Assembly: GCA_021815405.1 (NCBI GenBank)
Contig: JAKAGV010000005.1
Location: 124,001 to 188,000, forward strand
Origin: Bacteroidota bacterium
GTDB taxonomy: Bacteria; Bacteroidota; Ignavibacteria; Ignavibacteriales; Ignavibacteriaceae
DNA: 64,000 nucleotides
Direction of reading: 5' to 3'
The translations under genes and the position numbers were made by a program. How positions within the stretch are numbered: position 1 is the stretch's first letter; the number at the start of each line of letters is the position of its first letter. Positions 59,001 to 64,000 of the stretch are shown here, one piece after another. Below the pieces are notes generated by a model, which was given only the letters and a program-made list of their open reading frames with translations, was not told the DNA's origin and searched no databases.

Positions 59001-59011
59001 CCCAATTATTC

Positions 59012-59902
59012 CTAACCTAAGATGTGGTCTTCCATTAATTTATCAATTAAAACACTCATGCCGGCTTTATCCGGTGGAATCATTTCGTGGTTGCCGCCGG
59101 CTAAAACAACCGATTCAATTTTGTGTACCTTTGTTGGCGAGCCGTGCACGCCGCACCGGGCTTCATCAAGCTTTAAGTCGTCCATCGTCAAAGTCTTTAT
59201 ATAAAGATTCTTTGACTGGTATTCTTCCTTCAACTGGTCAATGTAAAGAAGCGAATTGCCCTCGGTTAATTTTTCAAGTTCAATAAGAGTTTTGGCATTT
59301 TTGTATGCCATAATTCTTTTTGCTTTGTATGGTCTCGGGAACGAAGCATCCTTAACGACTGTAATCAACACCGGCAAAGCAGACTCAAGTATTTCATACC
59401 CGCCGTCTATCTTCCGTTTAATCTTTACTGAATTTTCTTTTATCTCAAGAATTTCTTCCGTGTAAGTTATTTGAGGAATGCCAAGCTTCTCTGCAGTCTG
59501 CGGACCAACCTGAGCGGTATCGCCGTCGATCGCTTGCCTGCCTGCAAAGACGAAGTCATATTTTCCCAAATGCTTGATTGCTTCGGAAAGTACATAAGAA
59601 GTAGCAAGCGTATCAGCACCTGCAAACTTTCTATCGCTAATCAGAACGGCATCATCGGCGCCCATGAACAAGCACTCACGCAGCACATCGGAAGCACGCG
59701 GCGGTCCCATGGTAATTGCGGTTACCTTGCCTCCTAGTTTATCTTTAATCTGCAGTGCTAATTCGAGAGCAACCCTGTCTTCATGATTAAAAATTGCTGG
59801 AAGCTTTGCACGATTAACCGTGCCGTCTTCCTTCATAACCTGACCGGAAATATTAGCAGTGTCAGGCACCTGCTTTACTAAAACGATGCTATGCATCCCC
59901 AT
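59012..59902 (-). CDS. etfB: Electron transfer flavoprotein beta subunit
   Basis: This is the AMP-binding partner of EtfA. Signature: HSIVLVKQVPDTANISG, NHEDRVALELALQIKDKLGGKVTAITMGPP, FAGRQAIDGDTAQVGPQTAEKLG. The longest frame begins at TTG 59929, but that codon lies inside the -10 box of the promoter found here. The ATG at 59902 (or the next one at 59896, MHSIVLVK) is the start: it gives the standard N-terminus. The gene leads a three-gene operon etfB-etfA-acd. Confidence 0.95.
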   Translation of the reverse strand: MGMHSIVLVKQVPDTANISGQVMKEDGTVNRAKLPAIFNHEDRVALELALQIKDKLGGKVTAITMGPPRASDVLRECLFMGADDAVLISDRKFAGADTLATSYVLSEAIKHLGKYDFVFAGRQAIDGDTAQVGPQTAEKLGIPQITYTEEILEIKENSVKIKRKIDGGYEILESALPVLITVVKDASFPRPYKAKRIMAYKNAKTLIELEKLTEGNSLLYIDQLKEEYQSKNLYIKTLTMDDLKLDEARCGVHGSPTKVHKIESVVLAGGNHEMIPPDKAGMSVLIDKLMEDHILG

Positions 59903-59926
59903 ATAATCCCGTGAATTTTTTCGAGC

Positions 59927-59958
59927 CAAAATTACGAAATTTATTTGTTGATTAACAA
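59927..59958 (-). promoter_or_regulatory. Bacteroidota-type promoter for etfB-etfA-acd
   Basis: Minus strand TTGTTA (59953-59958), 18 bp spacer, TAATTTTG (59927-59934), matching TAnnTTTG. About 25 bp separate the -10 box from the ATG at 59902, so the transcript would start close before it. Confidence 0.55.
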
Positions 59959-60048
59959 GAACATTTAAAGATTTTTCTTTGAATCTATACCCTTTTATTT
60001 TAATCTAATTATCAACAAATTTAGCATTATCTTTTGAAGGAAAACAAT

Positions 60049-60483
60049 ATGGCAACAAAAAAAGCTTACGTAAAACAAATTAAAGGAATTACTTTTGCAG
60101 GCAAAACAGATTCCAACCACTGGATTACAATGGATGGACCGGAAGATTTCGGCGGAAGCAATGCCGGCATCCGTCCGAAAGAATTAATTCTATTAGGGCT
60201 TGCAGGATGCACCGGAAGTGATGTAATTTCAATTCTATCCAAGAAGAAAATGAAGCTTGAAGATTATGAAATGAACCTTACCAGCGAGGTTGCAGAGGCT
60301 CATCCGCAGGTATTTACAAAGATTCATATTGAATATGTTTTCTACGGGAGCGAAATAAATCCGAAAGATGTTGAAAGAGCAATCGAGCTTTCGCAGACTA
60401 AATACTGCAGTGTTACTGCAATGCTGCAGAAGTCGGTGGAGATTACTCATTCATACAGAATTGAAGCAGGAAAAGTCAACTAA
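60049..60483 (+). CDS. OsmC-family protein
   Basis: This is a thiol-dependent peroxide reductase-like or related protein; the two redox cysteines of the family are visible in LGLAGCTGSDVI and SQTKYCSVTAML. The frame extends to TTG at 60034, but ATG at 60049 is preceded by AAGGA at good spacing, which I prefer (144 residues). It is divergent from etfB with about 115 bp between. Confidence 0.92.
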   Translation: MATKKAYVKQIKGITFAGKTDSNHWITMDGPEDFGGSNAGIRPKELILLGLAGCTGSDVISILSKKKMKLEDYEMNLTSEVAEAHPQVFTKIHIEYVFYGSEINPKDVERAIELSQTKYCSVTAMLQKSVEITHSYRIEAGKVN

Positions 60484-60499
60484 AATATTAACAGCTTCA

Positions 60500-60560
60500 G
60501 AGGAGTAATGAAATGGTGGAATATTGAAGTAAGCAAGTGTTCCACTATTCCATTCCTCCA
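60500..60560. repeat. Long imperfect inverted repeat between convergent genes
   Basis: Left arm at about 60500-60523 (GAGGAGTAATG then AAATGGTGGAATA) and right arm at about 60537-60559 (TTCCACTATTCCATTCCTCC) are nearly complementary, with a couple of bulges and a loop of about a dozen bases. It lies between convergent osmC and the MauE-like gene. No T run follows closely. It could be a bidirectional terminator or a fragment of a repeat element. Confidence 0.55.
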
Positions 60561-60588
60561 AAATTATAAAATAGTCATAATATGTGAA

Positions 60589-61599
60589 TTAATTATTCAC
60601 AGCCTTAGCCAGCCTTTTCGGTGTGTATGTTTTGTAATTCCATTCCTTAAGGATTTTTCCGTTATTAAGAAAAAATATTTTAGGTACAAAGCCGTCCGCA
60701 AGCTTAGATAGAGTTTGTGGATCGATAAGTTTGTGCGGGAAATTTGTTTGAGTTCGGCGCAGGAATCCGTCGACTTCGCTTTTATCTCCCCAAAGAAGAA
60801 AGTAAACAGGAGGCAATTTCATCTTTTGCGAAAGCTGTCCGATTGAGACTGCAGTTTCATAACAATCTTCGCAAGTCATGCTTAACACAGCAACTATATT
60901 TTTACCTTTAGTTAGATTGACCTTTACGCCGCTAAAATTTTTAATTGAGGCTAACACTTTTTCTTTAGTCAGATTTGATGTTGTAAACGGGGCATCGCTC
61001 CCATAATTAGCGCTGGTGTTATCTCTGTTTATTTTTGATGAATCAACAACGGCAGCTTCATTTTTAGTTGAGTAACTATTATCAAAATTTTTCGGCTGTG
61101 AAAAAATCAATACGGGCAAAAAAACAATTAGAAATAAAGAGAAGGATACTAATAATTTTTGGGGCTCATCTTTTTTAATTTTCTTCCTTAAAAAAAGAAG
61201 AGCAGCGATCAAAACAATATTCTTAATAAGAGCTTCTAATGGAGTCATAATAATTACCTGTCCGAAGCAGCCGCAGTCGCCTGCGAAGCCTCTTAAAATT
61301 ATGGTTAGTATTAAATCAAGACTGAAAATGAAAAGGAGTAAAATTGCAGCTGGAATAAAAATTTTTCTAAGATAATTTTTTTGAAAGAAAGATAATCCGA
61401 GAAAGATTTCAAATGCAATGATGGCACTAGCCATCCAGGTGACAATTACCCAGTTTGTAATTCCCTGCTGAATAAGCTGCATCTCGAAAGCGACAATAGG
61501 GAACAACTTACTTAATCCGGAAAAAATAAACAGCGTTCCGATAAATATTCTGAGCGCTGTTATTTTATTTGAATCGTTATGGCTTAAAAAGTTTTCCAT
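60589..61599 (-). CDS. MauE/DoxX-like membrane protein fused to a thioredoxin-like domain
   Basis: The N-terminal half has four membrane helices (about 12-140) and the MauE-type motif GDCGCFGQ; the C-terminal periplasmic region (about 165-336) has a CxxC (MTCEDCYE) and strands of a thioredoxin fold, ending KIFFLNNGKILKEWNY. Proteins of this kind pass reducing power across the membrane to exported proteins. Which substrate it serves is unknown. The gene is convergent with osmC. Confidence 0.85.
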   Translation of the reverse strand: MENFLSHNDSNKITALRIFIGTLFIFSGLSKLFPIVAFEMQLIQQGITNWVIVTWMASAIIAFEIFLGLSFFQKNYLRKIFIPAAILLLFIFSLDLILTIILRGFAGDCGCFGQVIIMTPLEALIKNIVLIAALLFLRKKIKKDEPQKLLVSFSLFLIVFLPVLIFSQPKNFDNSYSTKNEAAVVDSSKINRDNTSANYGSDAPFTTSNLTKEKVLASIKNFSGVKVNLTKGKNIVAVLSMTCEDCYETAVSIGQLSQKMKLPPVYFLLWGDKSEVDGFLRRTQTNFPHKLIDPQTLSKLADGFVPKIFFLNNGKILKEWNYKTYTPKRLAKAVNN

Positions 61600-61928
61600 A
61601 AATATTAATCGTAATTGACCTCATCCCTAAATCCCTTATCCTTATTAAGGAGAAGGGACTTTTAGAACCAAGTCGCTGTAGCCGTTATTATTTTTCTAAA
61701 TCTTTGTCTTAATGAAGTACAGTTTCCGGGATTAGTACTTTAATAAGAATTTCAATTAGTTCAAAAAAAATAAACTCTAAATTTACTTACCGAAATTTAG
61801 AAGCAAATTTTTTATTTGTACCAGGCTTATCGGGAAAATAATTATTCAGGTTACAGTTGTCACAATCAAAAAAAAATTGAAAACTCCTAAATTTTTAGTG
61901 AACTTAAAAATTTTATTCTCAATAATTT
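61600..61928. other. 329-bp intergenic region
   Basis: AT-rich sequence between two minus-strand genes. A hairpin CCCTTATCCTT (61633-61643) / AAGGAGAAGGG (61647-61657), one mismatch and a 3-base loop, lies near the MauE-like gene start; it resembles a dispersed type of repeat (memory). No open frame or obvious promoter with both boxes was seen. Confidence 0.5.
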
Positions 61929-63323
61929 TTATTCTGCCTTAGTCTTGAATCCTTTTATCATCCAGTTCTTAGCCAGCAGCAAACCAATTGGACTTATAAT
62001 TGCGATGAAACCATATATAAGCCACATAGTTTGAGTATTCAATTGAGCCGGAGGAACATTAGCAGGGCAGTAGTGCATCAAGAACCAACCAGCGTACAAA
62101 CTTGTAATTACTTTTGTAAGAAACCAAGGGAACTGTCCGATACCCATATAAATTCCAGTCATCCCTTTTGGTGCTATTTCGGCAACCCACTGTAAAAATC
62201 TAGGCTGCCACATAGCCTCGCCTATTGTCATAATAATTAAATAAGCAAATGCCGTGTACAAACTTGGTCCAAGTGCTAAAATAAAGGTCGGCGATGCCAT
62301 TACGAAAGTTCCGGCAATCATCATTTTGTATGCGTTACGTTTAGAGGTAAGGGCAGCAATCATCGGAGTCAGGATGAATATCAGGATAGGATTTAAGTTT
62401 ACAAAGAACTCAAAATTGTTTTTTACCATTCCAGTAAATGCCCTGCTGAAATACTGCGGAAGTGTAAGCCAGTTATGGGCAAACAATGTTTGAACCGGTA
62501 TCAAAACGAAAATAAAGAAAAGGAATCTCATATCTTTTAACGGGAAGTTTTTAAGATAATATCTGACTTTTTCTTTCATAGTCATTTCTTTCTCTTCTTC
62601 AACTTCCTTTTGTTTTTCTTCACTTAAATTTGAAGTTGCTTGTTTAACAGCTTTCTTTGTTATAATAGTAGCAACGACAATAATTCCAACCAGAGTTAGT
62701 GCGACATAAACCCAGAAGACTGCCAGCATCCCAAAGTTTTGTCTAACTGGCGGAGAAATTATTCCCGGAAGAAAACCGCCAAGATTCATAATTGCATAAA
62801 GCATTGCGTAACCCATCGCGGCAGTCTTTTCATTTGTAAACTGCTTTACGCCGGCGTACGCAGCCGGCTGATATATCCCGTAACCAAGAACAATCCAGAG
62901 AATTCCAAACATTGCAATGGAATGAACGCCGGACCACATTCCTTGGACATGAGATAGGTTTGGAGCCAATGCAAGCAGAGTTCTTCCAACAAGCATTAGC
63001 GATAATGCAATTAGAAAAGCTCTTCGCAAACCAATTAAATCAACAGTTGCACCGAGAAACAACATGCTTAATGTAATTCCGGCGGTCAGTACTCCAACCA
63101 TCTGGTCTGCATTTATGTCATTCAAACCGGCATAATTATTAAAATATATTGCAAGTAAAGAAAGGACGCCGAAGTAAGTTAATCCTTCGAGCAGGTAAGA
63201 AATATTTAGTCCCCACATTGCACGTGAAGATTTAAATAAATCTTTAAAAGGCTGGGTAATTTCGGTCAAAGTCTGTTTTATCAGATTTTGGCTGCCTGCT
63301 GCCTCAATCGTTTGTGTTTCCAT
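61929..63323 (-). CDS. MFS transporter (POT-like)
   Basis: This 464-residue protein has about 12 membrane helices with a charged central loop (about 230-250, SNLSEEKQKEVEEEKEMTMKEKVRYY). LGYGIYQPAAYAGVKQFTNEKTAAMGYAMLYAIMNLGGFLPGIISPP resembles the peptide/POT-like subgroup. The substrate (possibly peptides) is not certain. It is a single-gene unit. Confidence 0.87.
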   Translation of the reverse strand: METQTIEAAGSQNLIKQTLTEITQPFKDLFKSSRAMWGLNISYLLEGLTYFGVLSLLAIYFNNYAGLNDINADQMVGVLTAGITLSMLFLGATVDLIGLRRAFLIALSLMLVGRTLLALAPNLSHVQGMWSGVHSIAMFGILWIVLGYGIYQPAAYAGVKQFTNEKTAAMGYAMLYAIMNLGGFLPGIISPPVRQNFGMLAVFWVYVALTLVGIIVVATIITKKAVKQATSNLSEEKQKEVEEEKEMTMKEKVRYYLKNFPLKDMRFLFFIFVLIPVQTLFAHNWLTLPQYFSRAFTGMVKNNFEFFVNLNPILIFILTPMIAALTSKRNAYKMMIAGTFVMASPTFILALGPSLYTAFAYLIIMTIGEAMWQPRFLQWVAEIAPKGMTGIYMGIGQFPWFLTKVITSLYAGWFLMHYCPANVPPAQLNTQTMWLIYGFIAIISPIGLLLAKNWMIKGFKTKAE

Positions 63324-63500
63324 TTGAGTTCCCTCAATTTTTTTTATGGTAAACTTAAGGAAAGAAATTTTAATTCAAAAGATTGGTCTATGATCAAAAT
63401 AATTTTGTTCTCTTCACTTACTTGTACTCAGCATAAAATTTAAATAAGATTAGGAGTTAAATTAATATTTTGAACATTCCAAAATTTTCAGATGGAAAAA

Positions 63501-64000
63501 CTATTTTTCCAAAGCCTGCTTCAAATCATCAATTAAATCATCAGGATGTTCAAGTCCGATAGACATGCGAAGCAATGACTGCGGAGTTTTCGAATCCGGT
63601 CCTTCAACTGATGCGCGGTGCTCGATTAGACTTTCCGGTCCGCCAAGGCTTGTAGCTCTTGTAAATAGATTGACGTTAGCGGCTAACTTCATCGCCTCAT
63701 CTTTCCCGCCGTTGACTTCAAAGGAGATCATTCCGCCGAAGAGCTTCATTTGTTCAGATGCAATGGAATGCCCCGGATGAGTCTTTAATCCGGGATAATA
63801 AACCTTTGAGATTTTTGGATGTGAATTTAAAAATTCGGCAACCTGCATTGCACTTTCGGATTGAGCACGGATGCGGAGAGGTAGTGTTTGGACACCACGT
63901 AGTGTCAGCCAGCATTCAAACGGAGAAGGGACTGCGCCACCGGACTTTTGCATTTCTCTTATCTTCTGGAAAATCACGTCATCTTTTTTAGAAATCACTG
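63501..64000 (-). CDS. Cys/Met-metabolism PLP-dependent enzyme, C-terminal part (5' end beyond the window)
   Basis: The frame is open at the window edge, so only the last 165 or so residues are visible. They match the C-terminus of the Cys/Met metabolism PLP family (cystathionine gamma-synthase/gamma-lyase, O-acylhomoserine sulfhydrylase): GGAVPSPFECWLTLRGVQTLPLRIRAQSESAMQVAEFLNSHPKISKVYYPGLKTHPGH, GGMISFEVNGG, VNLFTRATSLGGPESLIEHRASVEG and LRMSIGLEHPDDLIDDLKQAL. The PLP lysine is in the missing part. The precise reaction cannot be decided from this fragment. Confidence 0.9.
   Translation of the reverse strand, partial: VISKKDDVIFQKIREMQKSGGAVPSPFECWLTLRGVQTLPLRIRAQSESAMQVAEFLNSHPKISKVYYPGLKTHPGHSIASEQMKLFGGMISFEVNGGKDEAMKLAANVNLFTRATSLGGPESLIEHRASVEGPDSKTPQSLLRMSIGLEHPDDLIDDLKQALEK

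Noticed and set aside
59012-59929. 305-residue form of EtfB starting at TTG
   Set aside because: The TTG lies in the -10 box of the promoter; the ATG at 59902 or 59896 is standard for the family.

Overview
The window reads as chromosomal DNA of a free-living Gram-negative bacterium of the Bacteroidota/Chlorobiota/Ignavibacteriota lineage, most likely an Ignavibacteria-type organism (inference). The reasons are: AT-rich DNA, outer-membrane barrel proteins and an LPS-type envelope locus, the Bacteroidota-style alternative GlmU-family protein, a split methylmalonyl-CoA mutase, and promoters with the TAnnTTTG -10 box typical of this phylum group (best seen before rpsT, yeiH, rpmE2 and etfB). No rRNA, tRNA, IS element, prophage or CRISPR array was found. 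Several genes start at TTG or GTG codons.

Layout. 1-1.7 kb is accessory-like: a small hypothetical gene with a perfect Shine-Dalgarno sequence, a degenerate 21-bp tandem array, an AT-rich spacer and a small XRE regulator with three operator-like half sites. 2-5.3 kb holds an M1 aminopeptidase, a membrane protein and a solitary DUF433 protein. 5.3-16.6 kb (minus strand) holds an outer-membrane barrel, a GH13 glycosidase, a large coiled-coil protein, the methylmalonyl-CoA epimerase/mutase pair with a PAP2-like membrane protein, two coupled sensor kinases and a TPR protein. 16.6-24.2 kb holds a giant MA-type peptidase/propeller/barrel protein, a LysR-YeiH pair, truA, queD-queE and rpsT.

24.2-34.5 kb looks like one long minus-strand operon: HD-domain 7TM receptor, xerD, M50 protease, lipoprotein, LPS-type glycosyltransferase, MsbA-like ABC exporter, O-antigen-ligase-like protein and a GlmU-like enzyme. 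34.6-40.6 kb is the most unusual region: an AmmeMemoRadiSam locus in which the radical SAM enzyme has a Tat signal and a CxxCH motif, MEMO and AMMECR1 are fused behind a signal peptide, and a membrane-embedded spermidine-synthase-like protein follows. 40.7-46.5 kb holds a 51-residue membrane microprotein, a CDF transporter, an F420-dehydrogenase-like oxidoreductase and the rodZ-ligA-hypothetical-STAS cluster. 46.6-52.8 kb holds rsmB, the second GlmU-like gene, L31, holA and a ClC-CBS chloride transporter.

53.2-64 kb holds a glycosyltransferase, a GlcD-like flavoenzyme, an acyl-CoA dehydrogenase/ETF operon, an OsmC protein, a MauE/thioredoxin-like fusion, an MFS transporter and the C-terminal part of a Cys/Met-metabolism PLP enzyme cut by the window end. 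The 1.3-kb and 53-kb intergenic regions and several convergent junctions carry palindromic elements. Metabolically the window suggests fatty-acid/propionate-type acyl-CoA degradation, queuosine synthesis and active envelope building.
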